Assembly (NCBI GenBank): GCA_963706555.1
Contig: OY970164.1
Span: forward strand, 62,001 to 126,000
Origin: Bog-473 sp963706555
GTDB lineage: Bacteria > Actinomycetota > Acidimicrobiia > Acidimicrobiales > RAAP-2
DNA length: 64,000 nt
Direction of reading: 5' to 3'
Below the pieces are notes generated by a model, which saw only the letters and a list, made by a program, of their open reading frames with translations, ran no database searches and had not been told where the DNA came from. The translations under genes were made by a program, and so were the position numbers. This document shows positions 57,112 through 64,000 of the stretch, one piece after another; the stretch's first letter is position 1; every line of letters begins with the position of its first letter.

Positions 57112-57911
57112 GCGTGGGGCGCGCAGGGGCAACGAGGCGCCGAAGGCAGCACGACGCCCGCCTATTGCCGCTCTCGTCGCAGCTGCCGTTGTCGCTGTCT
57201 TGGTTTCGTCAGACTTCTACGCAAGAAACTTCTGGCTCGGCCATCCTGTGACGACGGCGTTCCTCGCCTCTCTGACCGTCGTCTTGGTATCAGTCACGGT
57301 GATCGACGTCATACTCAACCGCCGGTCTGAACGCAGGTGGCGGTTGCTCGCCCAGTACACGCTCTTAGAGTTGGCCGAGGCCGCACGCGGAGCGTGGGGT
57401 GTGCTGCTGGATGTCATCGACGAAGCAAACAGCGGCAGCGACGATGCGGCTGACCCCTCCCAAGTCATCGAGGTTCTCGATTCGCCAACCCGGGCGCCGG
57501 TGTTGAAGCGCAAGATTGACACGATCCTGACTGACCCGCTCCGGCGGGTTGAGCTGCAGGAATCGCTCGAACAAGCCCTTGCCACCTCGCGAGCTCATCA
57601 GTCGATGGGGGGCCGTCATGACCGGCTCCACCAGTTTCTCCGAGCTTTTCGATCGCCACGTCGAAATGATCGGACGTATCCACGGACTGTGGTACTTCCT
57701 GGCCTATGGCAGACGGAGAGGGAGCCGATTTCGGTCCCCCGGAGGCAGCCACCGTGACGACTGGTTCGTCGACAACCTTCTCTCGATGACCCGCATTGCC
57801 ATTAGCCTCGAAGATGAGACATGGGCGATTGCGCTACGCGTCGTGCCACCGGAATGGTGGGATACGCGAACGGATGAACTTGCCACGCCAGCACACGCCG
57901 CGACGCCATGA
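57101..57911 (+). CDS. Membrane protein of unknown function, frameshifted
   Basis: About 269 residues after removing one base. Two hydrophobic helices near the N-terminus (PPIAALVAAAVVAVLV and TTAFLASLTVVLVSVTVIDV) are followed by a cytoplasmic helical part. Between about 57570 and 57590 the frame slips (a CCC run near 57575 is a candidate). The continuation LISRWGAVMTGSTSFSELFD and IGRIHGLWYFLAYG has a coherent composition to the stop at 57911. It starts with TTG inside the TetR end, so the two are probably coupled. No family is recognised. Confidence 0.55.
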
Positions 57912-58220
57912 CCGGTCGAATCGAACTCCACCAGCCGATCAATCAGAGTGCCCACCATGGCACGAAAGGTTCCACCTCCCCGTCGTATCTCCGGCCGACC
58001 CGAGATCACCGTGCCCTCACACTGAAGCACTTTGAGTGAGGCAATACGGTAGACACGCATTTACGCGAGACCTCAGAGCCGGTTCGACCCATCGAATTCC
58101 CCAAAACTTTCCGTCCAAACTCGATCTTCACCCTGGTTGACGAGAAGCGCCAATCAAACAAAACTCGAAGACGGCGACGGCCCAATGGCAGAGGCTTACG
58201 CTCGAGATGAAGAGGGCGAC
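57912..58220. other. Gap without recognised gene
   Basis: About 310 bases. No family-like frame is seen. At 58036-58044 GTGAGGCAA and near 58061 TTACGCGAG weakly recall the end repeats of the IS at 40.7-42.1 kb, but the match is too short to call. Confidence 0.3.
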
Positions 58221-58553
58221 GTGACTGAACCAATCCCAGCAGAGGTTGTGAACGACGTCGACAACCACCGGTTGGTTCTCGTTCAAGGTGGAATGGAGAG
58301 TGAACTGATCTACGAGCGCCGAGGACCGCGGCTCATATTGGTGCATACCGAGGTTTCCAAGGAGCTAAGTGGCCGTGGGATCGGCGGCTCTTTGGTCGAG
58401 GCCGCTGTCAGGTGGGCCGAGCGAGATGGTCTGGTGATCGTGCCTTGGTGCCCCTATGCGCGACACTGGCTCCAAGAAAACATCGCCGTTTCTTCAAAGA
58501 TTCAAATCGATTGGGACACACCTCGCGAATCCACATCCACTCACTCTCAGTAG
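58221..58553 (+). CDS. GNAT-fold N-acetyltransferase (YjdJ-like)
   Basis: A 110-residue minimal GNAT protein of the YjdJ/Gcn5-related type. HRLVLVQGGMESELIYERRG opens the sheet, LVHTEVSKELSGRGIGGSLVE carries the acetyl-CoA-binding R/QxxGxG loop, and IVPWCPYARHWL is the typical ending. AGAGGG 5 bases before GTG 58221 supports this start; in-frame ATG 58185 is an alternative. The acceptor is unknown. Confidence 0.82.
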   Translation: MTEPIPAEVVNDVDNHRLVLVQGGMESELIYERRGPRLILVHTEVSKELSGRGIGGSLVEAAVRWAERDGLVIVPWCPYARHWLQENIAVSSKIQIDWDTPRESTSTHSQ

Positions 58554-58737
58554 TCACCGCAAGCGGATGCCGATGTCTGAGTCCCGACAAATCACATCCG
58601 AATAGTACTTCAGAAAATCGATTCCGAGACGGTTGCCGAGCGGAGAAATCACGTTCGGGGCATAAAGACACGTCGAGATTCGTGTCTTTACTGAGATTCC
58701 ACGGTCAGCCCGGTGACCTGGGCTTGGAGTGGAGGTT

Positions 58738-59157
58738 ATGGGACGTTGGTCGAACCTCTCTGACCAGGGAGAACGTCTTCAGGCCCTGGTGGAAATGGTC
58801 CCATCTGGGCCAATGAAGCCCAAAGTTAGAACCCCTAAGCAGAGAATTCGTCACCTCGATCCTGCAGCCGCTGCCGAGCTAGTGGCGGGCTATGAAGCCG
58901 GTGCCACGATCGATGAGTTGGCTACCCAGTTTCAGATCCATGCCGACACGGTCACGAGACATCTGACGCGAGCCCAAGTCCCTCTGCGGTACCGTCCCCT
59001 GACTGCTGATCAGGTCAAGATCGCTCTTGAATTATACGCCAGTGGGCAGTCTTTGGCGATGGTGGGAGAACAGCTGGGGTGTCATGGCAACACGGTGCGG
59101 CTGGCACTAATCCGAGCCGGCATACCGAGGCGAGACGCCCACGGACAGCAACGATAA
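58738..59157 (+). CDS. Small double helix-turn-helix DNA-binding protein
   Basis: A 139-residue protein with two resolvase/invertase-type HTH units: LVAGYEAGATIDELATQFQI with HADTVTRHL, and ALELYASGQSLAMVGEQLGC with HGNTVRLAL. Proteins of this form occur next to mobile or accessory genes in actinobacteria and lack a catalytic domain. GGAG at 58726-58729 supports ATG 58738; a GTG at 58729 would add three residues. Confidence 0.75.
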   Translation: MGRWSNLSDQGERLQALVEMVPSGPMKPKVRTPKQRIRHLDPAAAAELVAGYEAGATIDELATQFQIHADTVTRHLTRAQVPLRYRPLTADQVKIALELYASGQSLAMVGEQLGCHGNTVRLALIRAGIPRRDAHGQQR

Positions 59158-59330
59158 ACTCTGTAGGAAGCTCAACGGGGCCTCCTCCGAACTCCACCCT
59201 TGTCAATAAAACAAGACAGACTTTCGTCTCAGCGCAGCAATCGATTCATTCCGTCATGGTCAGCAAGGGGCAAACTCCTCTAGCCGTCCGCCGACCGCTC
59301 CAGCGGATTTGGGATACCTGGGATCAATAA

Positions 59331-60311
59331 ATGATGGACCACACCGAGATAGTGAAGCTGACGGTACTTGAGATGGTCTATCCGCCTCTCTCCAATCAAG
59401 AAGCGGTGTGGATTCAGGACGTGCCCGAAGTCGAGGAACTCCTGAGGCAAAGCGACTTTTACATGATTGCTGGGCGCGCTGAAGCACGATTCACCCATTT
59501 CCCAGTGACCAACGTAGAGGGTCAACTCACATTTGACTTCAACATTGGGAATGATTTCACGGACCAAGTGACTGTGTACCCAGAACTACTGCCCGCAGTC
59601 GTGGACGCTGATCCAGATGTGATCGACCTTGAGCTGGGGGAGAAAATCATTCGTGTCTTGGGGGGCTCGGAAACCGACGATGATCTGACGCTCCTCGATT
59701 GGTTTACTACGGAGAAACTGCTTATGGATCGGTCTCGCGGCGTACCCGGCATAGAGGGCCTCGATCGCTTCCTGGAGGCTTCCACATACGAATTGCTATA
59801 TGTCGGGATAGCGAAAGTGGGAGACACATTCGATAGATTGATTGCACATGGACATAAGGCTCGGATGGACCTATTGGCAAACGAGCCTCAAAGGCTCCCC
59901 GGAGCTCGCGTTACTGATGAAATTTACCTGTTTATGTTTCGAATCGATCCTCTTGTTATCCGAACCTTCGGATCCGAGGAGGTTTTCGATGAAACCACGT
60001 TCCAAAACAATTTCGTTGACCACAAGCGCATTGTTGCCGATGTAGAGAAGGCTTATGTAAGTCTGCTAAAACCCGAATACAACAAGGTTCTGTTCAAGAA
60101 CTACCCAAGGGGGGCAGATGGATTATTCGGATCAGACTTTCTTAGATATGGATACGTCATTCGCGAGAATCTCGTATTCAACACTCCTCACGGCGCAATT
60201 CGAGGTGGCGTGGATGCAATCTCGGGAATGATTTCGAATGCCGCAGACGGGATATACATCGAAGGTGATTCAGTTGTTTTGATGAGAGGCGACGAAGACT
60301 ATGGCAAGTAG
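59331..60311 (+). CDS. Unknown protein with possible GIY-YIG-like segment
   Basis: A 326-residue protein coded by clearly less GC-rich DNA than the rest of the window, suggesting recent acquisition. The centre reads YELLYVGIAKVGDTFDRLIA then HGHKARMDLLANEP and ARVTDEIYLFMF. The YVGIAK and R/H-spaced helix recall GIY-YIG-type nuclease cores, but the full motif is not present, so this is a weak resemblance. The C-terminus (DFLRYGYVIRENLVFNTPHG) is unassigned. It stands between an HTH gene and an IS-disrupted locus. Confidence 0.6.
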   Translation: MMDHTEIVKLTVLEMVYPPLSNQEAVWIQDVPEVEELLRQSDFYMIAGRAEARFTHFPVTNVEGQLTFDFNIGNDFTDQVTVYPELLPAVVDADPDVIDLELGEKIIRVLGGSETDDDLTLLDWFTTEKLLMDRSRGVPGIEGLDRFLEASTYELLYVGIAKVGDTFDRLIAHGHKARMDLLANEPQRLPGARVTDEIYLFMFRIDPLVIRTFGSEEVFDETTFQNNFVDHKRIVADVEKAYVSLLKPEYNKVLFKNYPRGADGLFGSDFLRYGYVIRENLVFNTPHGAIRGGVDAISGMISNAADGIYIEGDSVVLMRGDEDYGK

Positions 60312-60531
60312 GACACTCGTGCTTTGTCCTAAGGATGGGGTAGGAATACAGAAACATCCCCCAGAGTTGGCACGGTCCTAACGACGTCAGCAAGTGTGCT
60401 CTACGCCGCGGAGACCGCCTGCATCGAAGGCGGTCGCCGTAGGAATTTCCGTACCTAGTCCGTGGGACAAGCGGACTGTCGCGTCAACAGGGCTGCCATT
60501 CATGGGCGGATCGGCATAGCCCAAAAGGCAT

Positions 60532-60886
60532 TCACTCGGATAGCAAGAACAGCAAGACACCTTGGACCGTGAGAGCAACAGGAATCAGTGCCTTCTCGGG
60601 ATTGATCTCAAGAGGGTGCTTTCTGCCCTCTATAACCCGAGCCAGCTCTGTGACCGTCTTCACATAGAGGGGAAGAGCGAATTCCCTCTCGGCGTGATTA
60701 CGTACCGCGAACTTAACGCGCAGAGCTCTGGTGGGTCTGTTGTTGTGCAGCTCACCCGCGGGCAATCCCTGCTCTTGGTGCCACGTCAGTACATCAGCAT
60801 CCGGTGACATAATTCTCAACGTCCAATCGACCACCTCAATCAACGAGTTCGCAGCTTGTGATGAAGCATCGACTCCACCATCGACT
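60532..60886 (-). pseudogene. 3' half of a gene split by an IS256-family element
   Basis: This segment encodes VDGGVDASSQAANSLIEVVD, WTLRIMSPDADVLTWHQEQG and a hydrophobic end PVALTVQGVLLFLLSE, without a start of its own. When the IS and one 9-base target copy are removed, it joins in frame to the 62691-63430 half, giving a 364-codon gene (740 + 355 = 1095 bases). The joined sequence around WERIVDGGVDASSQAANS reads naturally. From memory this pattern resembles nuclease-like domains in defence loci, but I cannot confirm that. Confidence 0.7.
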
Positions 60887-60999
60887 ATTCGCTCCGTTGA
60901 TGTCCCCCCGAGTGGTGTAGTTCCCGGGGGTCCACCACTTTGAGGTGGCCACCGGGTGATCTTCGGTTGAACCAGCAAGCTCAACCAAGGAGGCACCCA

Positions 61000-62247
61000 G
61001 TGACCATCACCAATAGTGACCTGAACGAACTGCTCGACGCTGTCCGCGCCGGCGGAGACATCGACGTCGTGCGCCGGGGCGTGGAGATCATGCTCCAAGC
61101 CCTCATCGACGCCGAAGCCACGGCCCAGATCGGAGCCGAGCGGTTCGAACGGTCGAGTACCCGGACGAACCAGCGCAACGGCACCCGTGACCGATTGTTG
61201 TCGACCAAAGCCGGGGACGTCGATCTGAAGATCCCCAAGCTGCGCCAGGGCAGCTTCTTCCCGAGCATTCTCGAGCGCCGCCGGCGGATCGACCGGGCCC
61301 TGTTCGCCGTGGTGATGGAGGCTTACGTGCACGGGGTCTCCACCAGGAAGGTCGACGACCTGGTCGCTGCCCTCGGCCTTGAGTCCGGCATCTCCAAGTC
61401 CGAGGTCAGCCGAATCTGCAGTGAGCTCGACGAGCAGCTGGGGGCATTTCGTTCGCGATCCCTCGCCCACGTGGAGTTCCCCTATGTGTTTTTAGATGCC
61501 ACCTATCTGAAGGGCAGGGTGGACCATCAGGTTGTCTCGCGTGCGGTGGTGGTGGCGACAGGGGTCTCGATGGACGGCAACCGCGAAGTTCTGGGCTGTG
61601 CGGTCGGTCACTCAGAAGACGGAGCCTTTTGGACCGAGTTCCTGCGCTCGCTTCGCGCCAGAGGGCTCAAAGGGGTCCGCCTGGTCATCTCTGACCAGCA
61701 CCTTGGTCTGAAAAAGGCCATCGAAGCGGTGATGGTGGGATCAGCCTGGCAGCGGTGCCGGGTGCATTTCATGCGCAACGTGCTCTCCAGGGTCAAGCGG
61801 AACAACACCCACATGGTCATCGCCGCCATCCAGACGATCTTCGCCCAGCCCGATGCCTCCTCGGTCCGTGAGCAGTTCGACCGGATCGTCGGGACACTCG
61901 AGGGCCAGTTTCCAGAAGTCGCCGCCATGCTCACCGACGCCAAGGAGGACCTACTGGCCTTCTCGGCGTTCCCAGAGTCGCACTGGCGCAAGGTGTGGTC
62001 GTCGAATCCTCTCGAGCGCCTCCACCGAGAGATCAAACGCCGCACCGACGTGGTCGGTGTGTTCCCCAACGACAAGGCGGTCGAACGATTGGTGACCGCG
62101 GTGGTGGTTGAGACCCATGACGAATGGCAGGTGGCCGAGCGTCGCTATCTGTCGGAGACCTCGATGGCCCAGCTCCGCCGCAACGAGAAGGTGGCCATCG
62201 CCGAGGGCTCCGACGATGCCCTCGAAAGCAGACCCCTCGCTGGCTGA
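61000..62247 (+). CDS. IS256-family transposase
   Basis: A 415-residue mutator-type transposase. Catalytic acidic residues lie in FLDATYLKG (first Asp), LVISDQHLGLKKAI (second Asp) and SNPLERLHREIKRRTDVVG (Glu), with the C/H motif WQRCRVHFMRN between. AAGGAGG at 60987-60993 precedes GTG 61000. The gene is intact, so the element could still move. Confidence 0.93.
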   Translation: MTITNSDLNELLDAVRAGGDIDVVRRGVEIMLQALIDAEATAQIGAERFERSSTRTNQRNGTRDRLLSTKAGDVDLKIPKLRQGSFFPSILERRRRIDRALFAVVMEAYVHGVSTRKVDDLVAALGLESGISKSEVSRICSELDEQLGAFRSRSLAHVEFPYVFLDATYLKGRVDHQVVSRAVVVATGVSMDGNREVLGCAVGHSEDGAFWTEFLRSLRARGLKGVRLVISDQHLGLKKAIEAVMVGSAWQRCRVHFMRNVLSRVKRNNTHMVIAAIQTIFAQPDASSVREQFDRIVGTLEGQFPEVAAMLTDAKEDLLAFSAFPESHWRKVWSSNPLERLHREIKRRTDVVGVFPNDKAVERLVTAVVVETHDEWQVAERRYLSETSMAQLRRNEKVAIAEGSDDALESRPLAG

Positions 62248-62265
62248 GGTCGTTACGCTTTTGGG

Positions 62266-62604
62266 GTGGCCAGCGTCCTCCCTGAGCTCGACGTTGAGAA
62301 GGTCAGGCGGTGGTGCCGCGAACGCGTCCCCGCCAAATTCAAAGACGAGGTGCGCCTCGAGGTCACCACTCGGGGCAAGTCCGTCTCCATCCATGAATGC
62401 CGACCAGTCTGGAGGGGCGCGCCCGGTGAGTGGACCAAGATGCCCATCGCCCAGCTCCGCTACGAAGGCGATGGCACCTGGACGCTCTACTTCGGCGACC
62501 GCTACGGCAAGTGGACGATGTACTTCGACCTCGACACCAACCAGCCCATCAACGTGATCCTCGACGAGATCGCCGTGGACCCGACCTGCGTTTTTTGGGG
62601 CTGA
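62266..62604 (+). CDS. DUF3024 family protein
   Basis: A 112-residue protein. RRWCRERVPAKFKDEVRLEV opens it, CRPVWRGAPGEWTKMPIAQL is the core, and WTLYFGDRYGKWTMYFD ends it, matching the DUF3024 family. It starts 18 bases after the transposase stop and lies inside the IS ends, so it travels with the element. Its role in transposition is unknown. Confidence 0.8.
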   Translation: MASVLPELDVEKVRRWCRERVPAKFKDEVRLEVTTRGKSVSIHECRPVWRGAPGEWTKMPIAQLRYEGDGTWTLYFGDRYGKWTMYFDLDTNQPINVILDEIAVDPTCVFWG

Positions 62605-62690
62605 ACTCCTCAACGTGAACTGCCGGTTGTACGCGCCTACCATCACGTCAGACCGAGGATCGCTTCTCCACCACTCGGCGGGACGTCATC

Positions 62691-63430
62691 ATTCGCTCCC
62701 ATACCCCGCTCCACTTTGCAGCAAGATTGGCGTCAAGTTCAGAAAGATGGTTAGTGAGATCGGCGCTCGACGTGGCGGGTCCGAGCACCGCCACCGCCTC
62801 AGATTGAAGCTGAGCGACCTCGTCCTCATCACTTTCGGTGAGGGCAATACCCGACTGGATCGCCCAACCAGTGGTGCGACCCGCGATCTCGATTCGATTC
62901 AATCGAGTTTGTGAGTCCAGTTCGCCGCTCGACCGAATTGTCCGCTCCCAAGCCGCTGTTGCGTGAACCATCGGATGGGTTATCTGCGGAAACGGTTTGA
63001 AAGAAGCGAGTATCTGGCTTCTCTGATCTACCAGCTTCGAAATGGCCTCAATCGTCTTTACATGCTCGGCGAACAGCGGTCGCGTGTCGATTACTGGAGC
63101 GATGGAAGCAAACATCGATCTTAGTTGTCTCTCTGCCACCTGAGCAGAGAGATTCGCACTGATCATCGATTCCCCTAAGGCGGACCGAGCGACGGCACTC
63201 ATGGCACCCTGAATCGTCGGCGCGATTAGCTGTCCGAAGTCCATATTCCCAAAATTTCTGCCAATCGAGAGCAACCCAGAGTTCACAACGATCGCGGATA
63301 GTTGTCGACCTAGCTGCTCACGAAAATCAAGGATGGCCGCTGATTCCAACCCGATTGTTCGTGCCGCCTCGAGCCCCCTTTTTGGACCATCGGATAATGG
63401 CTCCTCTTCTTCGGGCGGATCTATCGGCAC
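62691..63430 (-). pseudogene. 5' half of a gene split by an IS256-family element
   Basis: From GTG 63430 this encodes an acidic start (PIDPPEEEEPLSDG), a long helical region (AILDFREQLGRQLSAIVVNS to VAERQLRSMF) and ends NLAAKWSGVWER at the 9-base target site. Reading continues 43 bases into the IS to a stop at 62648, giving a truncated 260-residue product. It joins in frame with 60532-60886. It lies 65 bases downstream of a small HTH gene on the same strand. No family is firmly recognised. Confidence 0.7.
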
Positions 63431-63495
63431 CTCAGCATTGTAGAGACTATGAGTCGTGGTCGCCCGTACCAGAATTGGGAGGGTTGTCTATGGAC

Positions 63496-63657
63496 TCAGA
63501 GGTCCGGCAGTGCCACGCCGTCCTCCCATTTTCGGACCGTGGGCAGGCTCACGCCCAGATATTCGGCGATATCTCGTTGCGTGAGGTGCTGGTCCTTGCG
63601 GACTTGAGCCTGGCTTCGCCCCAGCCGCCACCGGGCCAGACTCGTGCGGTTTGCCAC
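63496..63657 (-). CDS. 53-residue XRE-type helix-turn-helix protein
   Basis: GTG 63657 opens a 53-codon frame. After ARWRLGRSQAQVRKDQHL it reads LTQRDIAEYLGVSLPTVRKW and then EDGVALPDL. This is a complete Cro/XRE-like HTH with recognition helix SLPTVRKWE and little else. A stop lies four codons upstream of the GTG. It precedes the IS-split gene by 65 bases on the same strand, as an antitoxin-like or regulatory gene would. Confidence 0.6.
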   Translation of the reverse strand: MANRTSLARWRLGRSQAQVRKDQHLTQRDIAEYLGVSLPTVRKWEDGVALPDL

Positions 63658-63855
63658 TTCTGATAGCTATACGGCTTCGTCATGATTCTGATCGTCGCGC
63701 GATCAGACAGCACGCGCCTACGGCGGTCTTCGGCAGTGGCAGTTCGAATGAGGTCCCAATACTTCGAGGTCCAATTTCCTACCGTTGATACCGACTACGG
63801 ATAGCATGATGTCATGAAGGAACCTGACGTCACTCGACGCTGGTGATGCGACCTC

Positions 63856-64000
63856 GTGCCGAAAACCTTCGATATTAGCGAGTGGTCAGGACCGGAGCCC
63901 AAGCGCAACCGGACGAGCATTCAACGGGTCCAACCTCATCCCTGCGCCAATTGTGGCCGGAAAGTCATATCTTCAACTTCACGTCGTACCTACTGCTCGG
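63856..64000 (+). CDS. 5' end of a possible zinc-finger protein (partial)
   Basis: GTG 63856 follows an in-frame stop and the frame stays open to the window edge, encoding 48 residues. CANCGRKVISSTSRRTYCS has CxxC and a further C as in short zinc ribbons. No clear ribosome site is seen and the rest of the protein lies outside the window. Confidence 0.4.
   Translation, partial: MPKTFDISEWSGPEPKRNRTSIQRVQPHPCANCGRKVISSTSRRTYCS

Larger units (their letters stand above)
60896..62690 (+). mobile_element. IS256-family insertion sequence with DUF3024 passenger
   Basis: A 1795-base element. The left end GTTGATGTCCCCCCGAGTGG and the inverted right end GATGACGTCCCGCCGAGTGG match at 21 of the first 25 positions. 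ATTCGCTCC is present directly on both sides (60887-60895 and 62691-62699), a 9-base target duplication as expected for IS256. It carries a transposase and a small DUF3024 gene, both on the plus strand. The insertion breaks a minus-strand gene. Confidence 0.92.

Noticed and set aside
58036..58069. GTGAGGCAA and TTACGCGAG resembling the end repeats of the 40.7-kb IS
   Set aside because: Only about nine bases match and the spacing (29) differs from 35, so a relic IS end is not supported.
58071..58095. GGTTCGACCC resembling a tRNA T-loop
   Set aside because: The flanking bases do not form the T-stem and no acceptor or anticodon stem is found upstream.
60914..61470. Minus-strand frame running from the split gene into the IS256 transposase
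   Set aside because: Beyond the IS boundary it is only the antisense of the transposase; real coding on that strand ends at the 9-base target site.
1..64000. CRISPR array, rRNA or complete prophage
   Set aside because: No regularly spaced repeats of CRISPR size, no rRNA-like sequence and no phage structural genes were seen in reading the window.

Overview
The window is high-GC DNA with GTG starts, Shine-Dalgarno sites and many 4-base gene overlaps. It encodes several very large BTAD- and LuxR-type ATPase regulators, TetR/SDR/enoyl-CoA hydratase clusters, a class-E-type (LAXTG) sorting signal and fused CysNC. This suggests a free-living actinobacterium, with Acidimicrobiia or a mycobacteria-like lipid degrader as plausible candidates. 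That placement is inferred from gene content only.

Layout. (1) 1-2.1 kb, minus strand: VOC protein, catalytic-Cys-less thiolase-like protein and DUF35 Zn-ribbon protein, translationally coupled, then the start of a further gene. (2) 2.4-5.8 kb, plus: two paralogous DMT-type membrane proteins flanking a DUF2252 kinase-like protein. (3) 5.8-9.7 kb, minus: a tightly overlapping four-gene sugar/glycolipid operon (DegT aminotransferase, epimerase, polysaccharide deacetylase, MGDG-synthase-like glycosyltransferase). (4) 10.3-18.1 kb: cyclase relic, methyltransferase, P450, two amidohydrolases, acyl-CoA ligase and enoyl-CoA hydratase, i.e. lipid or aromatic catabolism. (5) 18.1-21.6 kb: BTAD regulator. 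(6) 21.9-26.7 kb, plus: DUF2236 oxygenase-like protein, two unknown proteins and a patatin-like protein. (7) 27-34 kb: VOC, enoyl-CoA hydratase, PNPOx, SDR, two TetR, tandem CMD, hydroxyisobutyrate-type dehydrogenase and an alpha/beta hydrolase. (8) 34.3-40.6 kb, plus: cysD, cysNC, a DUF7064-like protein, a sulfotransferase and an SMP-30 lactonase; the first four form an apparent PAPS-making and PAPS-using module. (9) 40.7-44.6 kb: insertion sequence, LAXTG-anchored seven-repeat surface protein, collapsed thioredoxin-reductase gene and tautomerase. (10) 44.7-57.9 kb: BTAD regulator, LuxR regulator, SDRs, MBL hydrolase, MFS pump with TetR, and several gene remnants. (11) 58.2-64 kb: base composition falls and accessory genes appear (GNAT, HTH protein, unknown 326-aa protein). 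An IS256-family element has split a 364-aa gene that sits next to a tiny HTH gene.

Two cross-cutting points. Nine frameshifts in otherwise well-preserved genes all have the length signature of one inserted base, mostly in short homopolymer runs. This looks more like sequencing or assembly error than decay, so I annotate those genes as single coding regions. Separately, 10.3-10.6 kb and 43.6-54.8 kb hold true remnants (cyclase, thioredoxin reductase, ABC permease, F420 reductase, GMC oxidoreductase) in which large parts are missing. No tRNA, rRNA or CRISPR array was seen.
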